DNA from: Tridacna crocea
Taxonomy: Eukaryota; Mollusca; Bivalvia; Cardiida; Cardiidae
Length of the DNA: 64,000 bases
Direction of reading: 5' to 3'
Assembly: GCA_943736015.1 (NCBI GenBank)
Contig: OX031056.1
Location: 65,313,277-65,377,276 of the forward strand
Shown here: positions 1-11,628 of the stretch, piece after piece
Position numbering within the stretch: position 1 is the stretch's first letter
How the letters are laid out: each line of letters starts with the position of its first letter
The notes under the pieces: generated by a model
Database searches by the model: none
Told to the model about the DNA's origin: nothing
The model's input: only the letters and a program-made list of their open reading frames with translations
Position numbers and translations under genes: made by a program

Positions 1-1524
1 TAACTGCATGTACTTTTATCATCTGTAAATGCTTTCGCTATTTTCCCTATGAGAAAAAAGAAGTTGCATTGAAAGGCACCCTTCTTTTAATATAAAGAAA
101 TCATCGGGGAACTGCGAAAAGTATCAACCCGGATCAGACTGTGCAAATTGCGCCGGCTGACACGGGTTGACACCTTTTGCTTTTATATTTTATGTATGAA
201 AAGTGGCCATTCTACCTTACTATACAATCAGTTTTGAACTTAAACTGACCTGCACTACATCTTTGTTCTATCTTCATTTAATTGATGTACTTAATTCACA
301 AATTGTCCCTTTTTGTATGAGGAGTCACATGTTTGAAATCCTCAAAAGATCAAACAATACAGGGTATATCTCCCAGGTTTAAGTGCATGTTTTCAGCTAT
401 CTGATTTTGGTAATTTTTTTCAAAAACAAAAGGCATCCAAAGTTGATCTAAACATTCTGAACTTTTAAATTCTATCTGTAAAACACAATTCAACTATATA
501 TCAATAGCATTCTTTTGCAATATAATACAATCATGTATTCATGAAAAGAAGAAAAATCACTTAAACAATACTTGGTTTTTCAGTGTAATTCCTAACTAAT
601 TTCTGTTGCGACTTCAAATTCTGTGCATGGGTTATGACAACTAAAGTTTCCCTCTAGTTTCAATAATGAGACCCTCCGGCGATCTTTTTCATATTTGGAC
701 ATTTACTGTACACCATACCTTCTCAAATCCATATTTAATTTTCCAGTAGCAAATACAGAGCGCAATACTGACTTTCTGTTTCGTCGGTTTTATCTGTACT
801 GCAGTGAAATGCAGTTAACTTTTAGTAACTAACATGACAAAAGACAAATTATTAAACCATTCATTACATAAAGAGCTTGTAGAAGTCGTTTATAACATAT
901 TTATCTCAGAAACATCACTGACAAAATTTATCGTGCGTGGTGGCCATTTTGTATGTTTTCGGCAATGTAAACAACTAATGAAATGCATGTTTTTTTCTCA
1001 TGATCAGCGTTTAAATTGAAAATATTTGTATTTCAAACTTAGGAATATTGAATACCCAAGCAACAGGTATGTTTAAATCCTAGTTTCGTGATCTATTTGC
1101 GAAATTATAAGAGTTCAAACTTGGTTTTGTCTTGTCTTCGTACCCAGAGGCTACTAGTCAAAAAGTAACATCACCTTTGGGGACAGTTATCTGTACAAAG
1201 TTTCCCTCATACTCTCCACTTAATTTTAGTACAACTTAAGATTTTTCAGAGTAAGATAGTTTTGTTTTTTAACCTGAATGGTACATGGTAACTGCATTTG
1301 GTATCACTATTAGACTTATCATAGTCAAGGCTCTGTATCGACTCGTTCAACAGGCATCTTTCTGAAGGATTAGTCTTGCAACTTCTCCTTGAAACGCAAA
1401 GTTATTCTTGAAAAAAGCATGGTAATCTATCTATAAAAAACAGTTGAAACATGTCTCTATTGATCTAATACCATTTGAAAACACATCATATACACAGAAT
1501 ACCAGTTAACCAGTGGATATCTAT
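1..1524. other. Left-edge region without recognised gene
   Basis: Downstream of the receptor stop. Around 118-176 there is a short inverted repeat of the tcagactgtgcaaattgcgccggctga type (see the other GCACAG/CAGGCTGA palindromes). Otherwise no domain, exon or repeat is recognised; open frames here are short and AT-rich. Confidence 0.5.
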
Positions 1525-1747
1525 CAACCCTTTACCATACAGTCCGGACTTCTGACTACCCTGAGAACGAAGCCTAGTGAAAACCTTGTATGAAATGGAG
1601 AAAATGCTGGTTACCAGCATTTTCTCCTTTTTCCACAATGTTTTCTACATTCCCAAAAACAAATTTCATTTTTTCAGTCAAATCTATTTTGTTGTCTGCA
1701 ACTATTTTTTGGACAAGTTTAAAACTTTGTCAGTTTGTAAAGGTTTA
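1525..1747 (+). repeat. TTAA foldback element copy
   Basis: Orientation + is defined here as reading TTAACC(C)(A/T)TTACCACACAATCC, then CCTGAGAAAGAAGCC, then the central palindrome around GCTGGTTACCAGC, then GTCTGCAAATGC and a (T/G)TGGTAA..GTTAA end. This copy is complete but diverged in the right half. It lies 3' of the receptor stop. Confidence 0.75.
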
Positions 1748-2289
1748 AGGTCATTTAAAGGTAGTTAAAAATACTAAATTACTGGTAGAAAATTAATCAC
1801 TGCTTTGGTTCTTAACAGAAAAATAACATGATTTTATTTTCTCTACTTTGGGATACAAAAGTAGTGGAATTACAAGTAAACATTATGGGAAAAAAGGGGA
1901 AATCTATATAAATTAATACTCTATTTACATTTTTTTGTGAGATTCTTTGAACTCTAGCAACCTTTAACAATGAAAAAAAGGGACATACAAAAAGAAAAAA
2001 ACCCTCTTTGCCTACCATGGATTTGAAAATATCTCTGAAAAAAAAAAATTTTGTCAATAACAAAATGCAAAAATTATATACTCTTACACCTATTCTGGCA
2101 GCATTATTACCTTCAGCAAAGAACATGGCCTACAGGCACCAACCATTCTAAATCTTATTCCTTGCCTTATTCTAAATTTTTTCAACAAAAGTATTACACA
2201 TGTTTTGACCAGGTAGATCATATCAGGTTTAGCCAAACAGAAATTATGTTACTTTTAAATTTAGAAAGTTCTTGAAAAAAAAAAACTAA

Positions 2290-2540
2290 GAATGGGACTT
2301 AGAATGGATGGCAAATAGGAAAGCATCACAAAGTGTGCCTGCACAGGCTGATCCCAGACGGCACTTTGCAAATATATTAGATTCTGTGCTTCAGCAGACT
2401 TGCATAAAACAGAAAATTACATAAAAACAAAAAAGTGTTGTTTCGTATTAGTCTGTGCAGAATGTGTATGCTCATCTGACAACACTTTAGGCAAATATGT
2501 GAATGCCCCTTTTTATGTATTGCAGATCATATATGCATTC
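2290..2540. repeat. MITE, cttgcaa/aagcc family, diverged
   Basis: Shares the layout of the copies near 3.6 and 50.1 kb: a hairpin of the type cctgcacaggctgatcccag, a central acataaaa stretch, a second diverged hairpin and a gaatgcccctttt end. No coding capacity. Confidence 0.5.
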
Positions 2541-2816
2541 TTTTCTCAGATTGATAAAACTATAATAATATGTATCAATATTGATGCAAAAATGAAGTAT
2601 TAACTGATAGTTCCTTTTACCTGTGGATTTTTTAACTCAACAGAACTGAAAGAATTTGCTGATAGATGACAGTCTTTTTTTTTTCGGTGAAAGTCTTGAA
2701 AACACTAAGACAAATGCAGACAAGGTGGTCACCAGCATTTTCTCCTTTTCCCAAAATGTTTTCAAACAGCTGTCCTTCTTGGAGTTATTGGACCATGTGG
2801 CTGTTTGGTATAGGTT

Positions 2817-3045
2817 TTAACCCTTTACCCCATAAGGCATTTCTATGGTATCTCTATCTGACCCTAAATAACAGCAAGGATGAAGCCGTTTCTTATGTGT
2901 ATATGACACCTTTTAATAGTGGAGAAAACATTGTGGCAAAAGATGAAATTGCTCGTCACGAGTAACTTCACCTTTTGCCACAATGTTTTCCACAGGCTCC
3001 TACAAGCAATGCGTAGAAATGAGTATCTATGGAGTAAAGGGTTAA
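2817..3045 (+). repeat. TTAA foldback element, GCTCGTCACGAG variant
   Basis: Length 229 bp, ends TTAACCC and AGGGTTAA. The centre is tgaaattgctcgtcacgag rather than the usual gctggtaaccagc. The subterminal sequence (ggcatttctatggtatctc) also differs from the main family and matches the copy at 59554-59782. This copy's left arm is still well paired, but the right arm has small changes. Confidence 0.82.
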
Positions 3046-3606
3046 ATATAGGTTTTTAGTATACAATTCAGAGAGAAATTTCAGTAACCCATCAAATTTA
3101 ATATGACTTTATAAGTATTTTTCAACCATGACTGACATTATGTTATGTACAATAACTATACAAAACAGTAGCACTTTCAAGCAGATTAGCACACAAAATG
3201 AATGAGTTTGACTCAAAAAAAAGGGGGCGAAGAAAAAATAAAAGCATTTCACGCATCTTGAATCTTTTTTGAAGCTAAGCTGATGACTGGTATTTCTATA
3301 CCATGAAAAAAAAACAATAATGTAAACTTTCATCTATAATAAACTCACTATCATTATGTACTAGGTAATACATTAAGGAAAATCTTTCTCTCTCACTTCA
3401 TAACACCCTATGATTGCTTGCCCTCTAAAAAATCACAGATAATTTGCAAAAATGTCAACAGAATAATGTACTAACTTCTATATAGTTAAAGTGGATATTT
3501 TCAATCAGTAAAATAGACCTATATGGGTACATTTCAAAGGCCTACTTCTACATAATGTCTTATTACATAGCAGCTGACATTGTGATTCACAACTAACAAC
3601 ACTGAA

Positions 3607-3810
3607 AAAGGGGAATTCCGTTATCTACATAATTCTCGCTTTGAATCAGCCTGCGCAAGCTGATGCAAAATGACAATTTCCGTTTTTATGCAATTTTCTG
3701 CTTTTGTGCAAATCCTGTAATGTCCTCTCAGATTAGCCTCTGCGGACTGCCGAGGTTGATCAGAGACCACAACTTACACAAACGTCTGACTGCCCCTTTC
3801 CCTGTGTTGC
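3607..3810. repeat. MITE, cttgcaa/aagcc family
   Basis: Begins aaaaggggaattccg and ends cccctttccctgtgttgcaagcc, with internal tcagcctgcgcaagctgat and a second diverged hairpin. Same structure as 50045-50310. Confidence 0.55.
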
Positions 3811-4057
3811 AAGCCAAATATGACTGTAGGGTTCTCTGAATCTGATAAAAATCTAATTTAGATAGAAAAAGAAAATCAACTTTTACCAAACAAACACATC
3901 TTTAAAACTACTCCGACAGAAAAAGCCTTTAGAAAATACCATAGGAGTAGAAAATGGTAGCAAGCATTTTCTCCTTTTCCTGCATACCAGTAGTTTCTTA
4001 CTACTAAATTCCATCGTTTGAGCCATGTTTGACTTGTTGAATATTTCATTGTATAGG

Positions 4058-4278
4058 GTTAAAATTCTTTGCTACACAATCCCAAGTTTTCAAAACCCGA
4101 AAGAAAACATTGTGGGAAAAAGGAAAAAATGCTGGTAACCAGCATTTTTTTCCTTTTCCCACAATGTTTTCTGTCCTTTAACTCACAGATTCTATCATTT
4201 GACCCCCATATAGTTTGATGCCCCCAAGTGCTTCAAAGTCAAATAGGCCTAAAATTTTGTTGTATGGTAAAGAATTAA
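4058..4278 (+). repeat. TTAA foldback element copy
   Basis: Nearly complete. The central palindrome is intact (aaaatgctggtaaccagcat plus long arms); the left terminus is diverged (gttaaaattctttgctacac). A degenerate fragment of the same family sits at about 3910-3985. Confidence 0.8.
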
Positions 4279-4515
4279 TTTGTTATGTACAGATGTGATC
4301 AGTTTGGTTAAGTTTAAATCTTAATCTAAAATTGGAACAGTTTTACCAATATCTAGTAAGTTCTAGTCCAAAATTCCTTGACATTGCTTTTAGCACAAAG
4401 TACATCAGCTCTAAGTATATGGGCAGTTCAAATTTCTGGTACCAGAACACAGCGTTCAGGCAAACTAATGAAATAAAATCATCTTTCTCAAACTACAATA
4501 CAAAAACTCAATCTG

Positions 4516-4757
4516 CTATGAAAGTAAATCAAACGTTTCTGCGTAGAGATTATGCTCGAAGCTAATTTGACCTTTCAGACTACCAAGCATGCGCCTGTGT
4601 TCGACACCGAGCTCGCGAAGACTTGATATGCTCATTAATAAACGTGGGAAGAGTCCACTCTCCTCTGGATGTGTGACAGTAACTTGACTCTGGAGTGCTT
4701 GGATTAGAAGTTCTTGCAACTTGCTGACTTTATCACGGTTTTTGAGGCCTTGCCGAT
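4516..4757 (-). CDS. Nuclear receptor last exon: helices 9-12 and stop
   Basis: Terminal coding exon after the acceptor atattttttcag. It completes DRQGLKNRDKVSKLQELL and continues through helices 9-11 (GLFPRLLMSISSLRELG, with the FP..L.....LR pattern of TR/LXR-like ligand domains). It ends LYAETFDLLS before a TAG at 4516-4518. LYAETF fits the helix-12 AF-2 pattern (hydrophobic-hydrophobic-x-Glu-x-hydrophobic). This suggests the protein can recruit coactivators, unlike Rev-erb, which lacks helix 12. The frame continues from the 12910-13129 exon in phase 1. The 3' UTR limit was not identified. Confidence 0.94.
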
Positions 4758-4905
4758 CTGAAAAAATATTAAGAAGAATTTCAAATGACTGTCTATGACC
4801 AAACTGCATACTATGTTTCTAGTCCTAAAATTTAAGAGAAACACAGAAGTTGGTCATAACTAGCAATTTCTCCAATGTCCTTAAATTTTCCTGTCTTTTT
4901 ATGGA

Positions 4906-5070
4906 TTAACCCATTACCACACAATCCCTACTTTTGATGACCATGAGAAAGAAGCCTCTACAAAACATGGTTGGAAAAGGAGAAAATGCTGTAACCAGCA
5001 TTTTCTCCTTTTTCTCACAATGTTTCTACCCTTCATCACACAAATTTTAATTTTTTCTGTCATTTTTATA
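4906..5070 (+). repeat. TTAA foldback element, 3' truncated, beside last exon
   Basis: Starts TTAACCCATTACCACACAAT and keeps the palindrome, then runs into an AT microsatellite (about 5068-5098) instead of the normal right end. It begins 149 bp upstream (in gene sense) of the last exon's acceptor. Confidence 0.75.
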
Positions 5071-5089
5071 TATATATTTAGATTTATAT

Positions 5090-5310
5090 ATATATAATAT
5101 AGATCTTGTGGTTTTAGATTTATAAATGATAATTCTAGGAAGGGCAAAAAGGAAAAAGTGGCTCGGTGAAAACAGTGCAATAATACTCATTTATAATCTT
5201 AGCAAATTTTGTAGGAAAATATAGTGAAAATGGCTGTTTTCTATTATGGGTCCACTATGTTAAATCATTATTTCCGGTACAATACTGATAAATACTGTGA
5301 ACCAGACTGT
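5090..5310 (+). repeat. Dispersed repeat, uninterrupted copy (empty site)
   Basis: Aligns to 47161-47480 over tttagatttataaatgataa, aaaaggaaaaagt and aataatactcat. Here it has no foldback element, whereas the 47-kb copy contains one. See findings. Confidence 0.7.
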
Positions 5311-5679
5311 TACATGTAAATTTTTCTTACTATCAACTTGGCAATTATATTCAATACAAAGCTGCAATTTGGGGCAATTTAAAAACCACATGGTTGTTTT
5401 GCAAATGGTAACTTGGTCAATGTTAATTACACCAGATACGACATCATCATACTAATCTGAATATGAATCCTGGTCGTCAACATGTGTTATGGATCTTGTG
5501 AAATTCCAACATGCATTCACTAAATTCTGATGCAAAACCTAAAAATATCTAGAGAAGCCACAAAGGAAATAGCAATAAAAACTATCATTTTTCTCACTTG
5601 TGTGTTTCTTCTTTACTGACGATATCCCTGCTACCAGCACACTAATTCAGTGATAAATTATCTTTAACCTCCCCTGTTT

Positions 5680-6055
5680 TCAGTCCAATATACCCAGTAC
5701 ACATTTTCTTATCTTACAGATGTTTGGTATCACATTAAAAATTTTGTGTGATGTCATTTTTGATGTCATTTTGTATGCATTTCATACAAGTAAAAGGGTG
5801 CATGGAAAATACCACAGGTGCATTTATAAATGTTATTGCATCATCTGATCTCTATTTTGTGAAATATCATTTTGTGATAAAAAGAATCTGACATTCGCAT
5901 GCGTTTGAGAAAAAGTTTTTGAATCAAACTCATCAAGGAAAATGTTATTAAGCTTGCCAAAGGCTCGCTTAAAAACATTTCCCTAGACTTGTTTAATAAA
6001 AATTTATCTCAAAAGCCAACTCATGTTAGGGTCCTATATTTCTGGAATAGCTTTC
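5680..6055 (+). repeat. Dispersed repeat, long copy
   Basis: Matches 9410-9705 with many shared blocks: tgtgtgatgtcattttcaa-like, ttgcatcatctgatct, gtgataaaaagaatctg, acatttccctagacttgttt and aaaagccaactgatgt. This copy has an extra ~60 bp in the middle. No coding potential is seen. Confidence 0.75.
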
Positions 6056-6169
6056 TTTAATATGGTATGAAAAAAGATTTTTATAAATTTCCTGTAGAAA
6101 ACATGCTCACAAGTGTCTCCATTTCATTAACAAAAGTAGTTAATCTTTTATCACAAAGTTTCCCCAAGT

Positions 6170-6600
6170 TTTATTGACCCTGGCAGAGAAGGCCTTTGGT
6201 AACATTGTTGGAAGTTGGGAAAATGCTGGTAACAATTTTTGTCCCTTTTCCACAATCTTTTCTTCACTATCATGGAAAGATATCCTTCTTCCCTTTCATG
6301 GATAGATACCGTAAGTTTAGCCGAAGCTCAATACTTTCAAATTGGATAAATCTTGAATTTTGGCATCTGCTAAAGAGCTTAAGAGTTTACTCTTTTTCAA
6401 AAGATAAAATTTTGGACTGGATCAAACTTAACAGTGTTTGCAGGAGGCAAAATAATTGTAGATCAAATGATCATGGTTTCTGTCTTTGATAGATTAGAAG
6501 GCATTGTTGGAAAAGGAGAAAATATTTGTTACCCACAGTGTTTTCAAAGGCCTTCTTTTACAAGTTAGTTGAAACTTTAGGCTGTATGGCAAAAAGTTCA
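6170..6600. repeat. Degenerate foldback-element fragments
   Basis: Two decayed pieces. At 6170-6330 there is gggaaaatgctggtaacaat with broken arms. At 6440-6600 there is aaggagaaaatatttgttac. No intact ends. Confidence 0.5.
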
Positions 6601-6639
6601 GAGACATTAGTAAGTTTATATGGCTATTAATGCTGTCAT

Positions 6640-7586
6640 ATGGCAATGCTGACAAAAGATGCAATATGTTCTTCTTACTGAAACCTTAAGCTTACCTAGG
6701 GTTATAGAACATTACTTTGGCTTCCATTTAATTCTTAACTTCACAAACATATCAGTCTCTCTCTGGCAAACGGGAGTTCATCTCTTAACCAAATAACAAA
6801 ATTTCAGCTTTGTCCAAAATAGAACACATTTGTAGATGACAAATTCAGTGCAGCTTTGTCTTTTAAAGGGTAATGGGTACAAAACATTGTGGGAGAAATC
6901 ACTTGTTTCCATGAGTCCTTTTTCAACCTATACCAAGCTGTCTAGCACAAAGTATTGGAAAGTGCATCTTCGCAAGCCAAGGGTGACAATCTACTACGCT
7001 ACTCTACCCTTGGTGAATCGACCTTGATTTCGACATTCTCCCGATAAGCATTTTCATTGGTTGCAGCTAGCTCTAACTGCATGAACCAAATTGCTCGAAG
7101 TATTTCATCTTTGATGAAAATAGAACAAGGTCGCAACCTTTCGGATAAAAAAAGAAGGTAAACATGAATACCTCCATGGATGTGTGCAGGATCTGTAATG
7201 ATTAATTGCCTAAAAAAAACATAGACGAAGGATATTTACAGAAAGTGTCAGTGTGACCAATCAATTATCAGAGGTTTTAGGCTATATCCCAGCACCCCGC
7301 CATGGAATGTCTAAGTATGTTTGTGATTATTGCTTCATGTTGAATTATTGTATTTGAAAGCGGTTTGTAAAACGACATTCCATTGGCTACACGAAATATG
7401 ATGTAAAGGGAGATAATGAGCAGCATCCAATCGGGGGAAGTATCGTGGGAATCTCGAAATCAGGCTCGACCTGCCAAGGTAAGATCCATGCAGTGATCAT
7501 AACCTTGGCTCCTGAAGATGTGGAAAGTGTAGATCAAAGTAAAGAATACATATTTTACAATGCATTTCTGTATTACCAAATACTTT
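6640..7586. other. Intron sequence without recognised features
   Basis: Mostly single-copy looking DNA within the last receptor intron. Nothing with coding or structural signature was recognised. Confidence 0.5.
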
Positions 7587-7905
7587 AACCTTTTACGACA
7601 CAATCTTGAGATTTAACAATCCTAATGAAGAAGGCTTTAGAAAGAACTTTGAACAAAAGGAGAAAATGCTGGTTAGGGCATGTTCCCCTGATCCCAAAAA
7701 GATTTCAACTCTTTCAGGAGCAAATCTTTGTCCAAATTTAAAGCATTTGCAGATGACAGTATACAATATGACTCCACAAATTTTAAGTTTGTTTCTGGAA
7801 GGGCAGAAAACAATTAGTGGGAACAGGAGAAAATGCTGGTTACCAGCATTTTCTCTTTTACCACCAAGGTTTTCAAAAACCTTCTTCAGAGCTATAAGAC
7901 TTAAT
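7587..7905. repeat. Two degenerate foldback-element pieces
   Basis: 7587-7700 has the left half only (cgacacaatcttgag..gaaaatgctggtta). About 7745-7905 has a well-paired centre (ggagaaaatgctggttacca and its arm) but poor ends. Confidence 0.6.
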
Positions 7906-7912
7906 GTCGTCC

Positions 7913-8135
7913 TTAACTCTTTACCAGATGACAAAATTTTAGCCTTGTCCATATTGAAAGCAATTGCAGACAATTTCAGTGTGGCTCAAATGGTGCAGTT
8001 TTTCTTTGATAGGGGAAAAAACATGGTAGGAAAAGGAGAAAATGCTGGTTACCAGCAGTTCTTTTCTTACAATGTTTTCAAAAGGCTTCTTTCCCAGAGG
8101 TGCTAAAAGTCGGGATTGTGTAGTAAAGAGTTTAA
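7913..8135 (-). repeat. TTAA foldback element copy
   Basis: Reverse orientation: TTAACTCTTTACCAGATGAC at the left and gattgtgtagtaaagagtttaa-type end. The centre ctggttaccag is intact; arms partly decayed. Confidence 0.8.
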
Positions 8136-8369
8136 TACTTTGGAAGTGGAAATTCTGCAATCTGGTAAAGGGGCTAAGGGTTACTATAGGGTCTAGGGCA
8201 CCAATGGGAATCAATACACTGCGCCATATAAATCTAATTGTGCACTGTGTGACACAGTATTGCATGCATTCTCTCACATTACTGATTACAGACTTGTCAC
8301 AAATGGCGGTAAAATATTGCGATCAACAATTACCTCTTCATCCAGAGTAACAATACTGATCAGAATGCA

Positions 8370-8535
8370 AAACTAGAGCTGTCACTGAATGTCACTTAAT
8401 ACCCCTGCAAGGGCTTTGACAGAAACAGGCAATAACTGGTATTTTGTACACAGACAAACACACGGACAAACACAATCTCAGACAAGATGATTCCAGTATA
8501 CCCCCTGAAAATATTCATTTTGCGGAGAAATAAAA
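8370..8535 (+). repeat. Small pearl/Helentron-like element (ACTAGAGCTGTCAC type)
   Basis: Begins aactagagctgtcactgaatg and holds a degenerate (ACGGACAA)-like tract. It ends near tgcggagaaataaaaat. Same type as 19526-19677, but the end complementarity is partly lost. Confidence 0.6.
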
Positions 8536-8544
8536 ATCTATGAG

Positions 8545-8801
8545 CCATGCTCTGTAGAAAGGTGAGTTTAATACATCATCAAAAAGCGTCAACCAAGGTC
8601 AGCCTGCACAGTCCGCGCAGGCCCACCTGGGCTAAAACTTTTTTTGCCATCGGTAAAATTTTGGCATGTCAAAGGCTCATTCCACCCATTTACTAAGTTG
8701 ATTGTTACACATAACTGATCTTATGAATACATAGTTGTTTTGATGACCTACTTGGTACAATGCATTACGGAGATGCATTAAATCCCCTTTTACCAGAGCA
8801 T
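8545..8801. repeat. MITE with CCATGCTCTG ends
   Basis: Left end ccatgctctgtagaaagg and right end ccccttttaccagagcat are inverted repeats. Inside is a hairpin (ggtcagcctgcacag.. ..gcgcaggcccacc). The same ends are found at 21957 and 22663. Confidence 0.7.
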
Positions 8802-8812
8802 CAAATTTTTAG

Positions 8813-9041
8813 TTAACCCATTACCACACAATTCCTACTTTTGACGACCCGGAGAAAGAAGCCTTTTGAAAACACTGTTGGAAAAGGAGAAAATGCTGGT
8901 AACCAGCATTTTCTCCCTTTCCCACAGTGTTTTCTACCCTTCCCAGAACAAATTAAAATTTTTCAGGCACCTTTATTTTGTCGTCTGCAAATGCTTTCAA
9001 TTTGGACCAGTCTAAAATTTTCTCCTGTGGTAAAGAGTTAA
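8813..9041 (+). repeat. TTAA foldback element copy, well preserved
   Basis: 229 bp, TTAACCCATTACCACACAAT to TAAAGAGTTAA, with a near-perfect central palindrome of about 68 bp. Confidence 0.88.
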
Positions 9042-9409
9042 CTGTTTTAATTATCATGAGTATTAGGTAGTGGCATATTCCAACATGTATGTATTGAATC
9101 AAGGGCAAATTGTCAGACATGCAATACTAATCAAGTGCATTCTGCCTCAAGTAAATCTGTAACAACTGCACAGCCTGTTAGCGACAGACTGATGAATTGG
9201 CCACAGGTTCATAGTTTCAACTGTTTCCCTTTGCCTGTCTGTATAAACAACTAAACAAGTCCTTGCATAGAACTGCCATGTGTAAATCTTCCTACTTTGT
9301 CTCATATATGTCAGTCCTAACCCCACCATAATTCCACATAATTTCACACTGCTTCAGAGGTCTTTTATAAAGTACCAAAAGTAATGACATTTAAGGCAGG
9401 CTCTTGTTT

Positions 9410-9705
9410 TCAGTTTAATATACCCATTATGAATTTTCTTATCATATACATGTTTGAAATCACAGTTGTGTGATGTCATTTTCAACATCATTTTATACAT
9501 ACTTCAAACAAGTGAATGGGTCTCACAGAAAATACCTCAGGTGCATCTGTGAATGCTTTTGCATCATCTGATCTATATCTTGTGAAATATTGTTATGTGA
9601 TAAAAAGAATCTGCCAAAGGCTCACTTAATAACATTTCCCTGGACTTGTTTAATAAAATCCTACCTCAAAAGCCAACTGATGTCGGATCCTATATATTTG
9701 TCATT
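9410..9705 (+). repeat. Dispersed repeat, short copy
   Basis: Second copy of the 5680-6055 repeat, in the same orientation and intron, lacking an internal block of about 60 bp after gataaaaagaatctg. Confidence 0.75.
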
Positions 9706-9839
9706 CTCAAAAAAAAAATTTAGACCAAGTGCATAATTACTTTTTTCATCAAATAACCTTCCTGGTCTTTTATATGCCCATAATGATCTTCCAACCTTAC
9801 ACACGTTTTGAGATATGCATACTGTATATATATATGGGA

Positions 9840-9990
9840 ACCCTGTGTGTAAATTCGAGTTCAGTACATGAAATACTGTAGGAGTACTGCTTCGGACAAA
9901 TTTGTGTCTACAAACAGACAGACGGACGGACAGACAGCCATGGCAATTCCAGTAAACCTCCCTCCACTACAATGTGGTGGGTATAATTAC
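9840..9990 (+). repeat. 3' end of a pearl/Helentron-like element
   Basis: Contains ggacaaatttgtgtctac, then a cagacagacggacggacag tract, and ends tggtgggtataattac. Only the 3' part is recognised. Confidence 0.55.
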
Positions 9991-10143
9991 TGCTCCAGGT
10001 GACAAATTTTTCTGAACAAAAATAGGAAAAGTCTAGATCCAAGATAAGATGGCACATTCTTATAATGCAGTCTGACCTTGTTCTATAGTGTTTGAAGAAC
10101 CTGTCCACATCGTTTGGAATGTGACTGATATAATAAAGGTTGC

Positions 10144-10371
10144 ACTATCTCTTTACCACACAATCCCGACTTTTTACGACCCTGAAAAAGAAGCCTTTTG
10201 AAAACATTGTGTGAAAAGGAGAAAATGCTAGTAACCAGCATTTTCTCCTTTTCCCACAATGTTTTCTACCCTTTCCAAACCAATTTCAATTTTTCAGTCA
10301 CCTAAATTTTGTCGTCTGCACATGCTTTCAATTTCGACCAGTCTATGATTTTGTTGTGTGGTAAAGAATTA
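10144..10371 (+). repeat. TTAA foldback element copy
   Basis: Complete interior with long paired arms (gaaaatgctagtaaccagca). Both terminal TTAA tetramers are altered (ctatctcttta; gaattatg). Confidence 0.82.
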
Positions 10372-10497
10372 TGAAGGGCAATTGCAAGTTGCAATACAAA
10401 TAGCTTGTCCAATCAATTCATAAATTGATGCATTCTACCGAGTCAATATTTCTAGATCTCTTCTGGGACTCTGTCTGCTCCATTCCTTTGCCTAACA

Positions 10498-10650
10498 AAT
10501 TAACGCTTTACCAAACGACAAAATTCTAGACTGGTCCAAACTGAAAGCACATGCAGACAACAAAATAAACATAACTCAGAACTTGATATTCGTTTCCGAC
10601 AGGGTAGAAAACATTGTGGGAAAAGGAGAAAATGCTGGTAACCAGCTTCT
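10498..10650 (-). repeat. TTAA foldback element, truncated in the centre
   Basis: Left part is normal (ttaacgctttaccaaacgac). It reaches gctggtaaccagcttctc, then stops abruptly at a 65-bp block that is duplicated exactly at 11369-11433. Confidence 0.78.
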
Positions 10651-10715
10651 CCGCCATTTAGAAGATAAATTTCATGTTTTTGTTACATCTAATTAATGTC
10701 TGCATATACTTTTAA
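10651..10715. repeat. 65-bp exact duplicate, copy 1
   Basis: Identical to 11369-11433 (starts ccgccatttagaagataaat, ends catatacttttaa). In the second copy it is part of a foldback element's right half, so this copy probably came from there. Confidence 0.85.
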
Positions 10716-10855
10716 CTCTTTACCACACGAGAAAATTTTAGACTGGTCCAAATTGAAAGCATTTGCAGTCGACAAAATAAAAATGACTAAAATTTTTTCA
10801 AAAGTTTTCTCTTTCAAGGATGTTTAAAGTCATCATTGTGTGGTAAAGGGACAAC
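10713..10855 (-). repeat. TTAA foldback element, palindrome deleted
   Basis: Has normal ends (taactctttaccacacgag and gtgtggtaaaggg) but lacks the central hairpin: the left flank jumps to the ttctctttcaaggatg side. Confidence 0.75.
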
Positions 10856-10965
10856 ACCTATCCTGCTAAATAACTAAAAAGAAACTTTTAGTTTGCTGAT
10901 ACAACCCTATAAAATATCACTTTTTCAAAATTATGTTTTTGGGAGTAATACCTTCTTCTAAGACA

Positions 10966-11050
10966 TTGTAAATCCAAGATCAGACTGCATGTTCTGTGCT
11001 GTCTGATCTTGATCTATGCTGTCTGCAAAAGGTCACTGAGTTGCTCTTAG
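10966..11050. repeat. GATCAGACTGCA palindrome family
   Basis: Inverted repeat ccaagatcagactgcatg / gctgtctgatcttgatc followed by ctgtctgcaaaaggtcactg. Same motif recurs near 13.2, 19.8, 24.7, 28.05, 49.6, 55.8 and 60.6 kb. Confidence 0.65.
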
Positions 11051-11247
11051 GAGCTAAAGGATTAATTCCGAACAACACTACAAATTGTAAGACATGTTCA
11101 AAACCCAAAACATACGCAGACAAATCAATTCAGTTCAAATAATGAACAATATCATACACAAATTTTCTCTTTTTTCTGCAATGGTTTTCATCAAGTCCTC
11201 TTTCTCAAGGCCGTTAAAAATTGGGACTGAGTTGTAAAGGGTTAAAA

Positions 11248-11470
11248 TAACCCATTACCACACATTCCCAACTTGTAACGACCCTAAGGGAAGAGGCTTT
11301 TGAAAACATAATGGGAAAAGGAGAAAATGCTGGTAAAGAAGAATTTTCTCCTTTTCCCACAATGTTTTCCGCCATTTAGAAGATAAATTTCATGTTTTTG
11401 TTACATCTAATTAATGTCTGCATATACTTTTAATGTAGACAAAGGTAACATTTTGTTGTCTGGTAAAGAG
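11248..11470 (+). repeat. TTAA foldback element copy
   Basis: Arms are intact but the exact centre is altered (gctggtaaagaagaatttt). The right half contains the 65-bp block found again at 10651-10715. Confidence 0.8.
11369..11433. repeat. 65-bp exact duplicate, copy 2
   Basis: Identical to 10651-10715, about 0.7 kb away in direct orientation. Confidence 0.85.
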
Positions 11471-11628
11471 AAAACCGAAGAAATAGAGAAAACTCTGAAC
11501 CTATTGGCAAATGATCAGAATTTTAGGTCCCTTGGGATGTGGACTTATTGTCATATAGACATTGTGTGCAAAGGTAAAAAATGCAGGAAACCAGCAGTTT
11601 CTCCTTTGTCTAAAATATTTTCTACCTG

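Noticed and set aside
7606-8106. 166-codon frame as a gene
   Set aside because: It reads through three adjacent foldback elements; peptides such as RRKCWLPAFS recur wherever the palindrome is translated.
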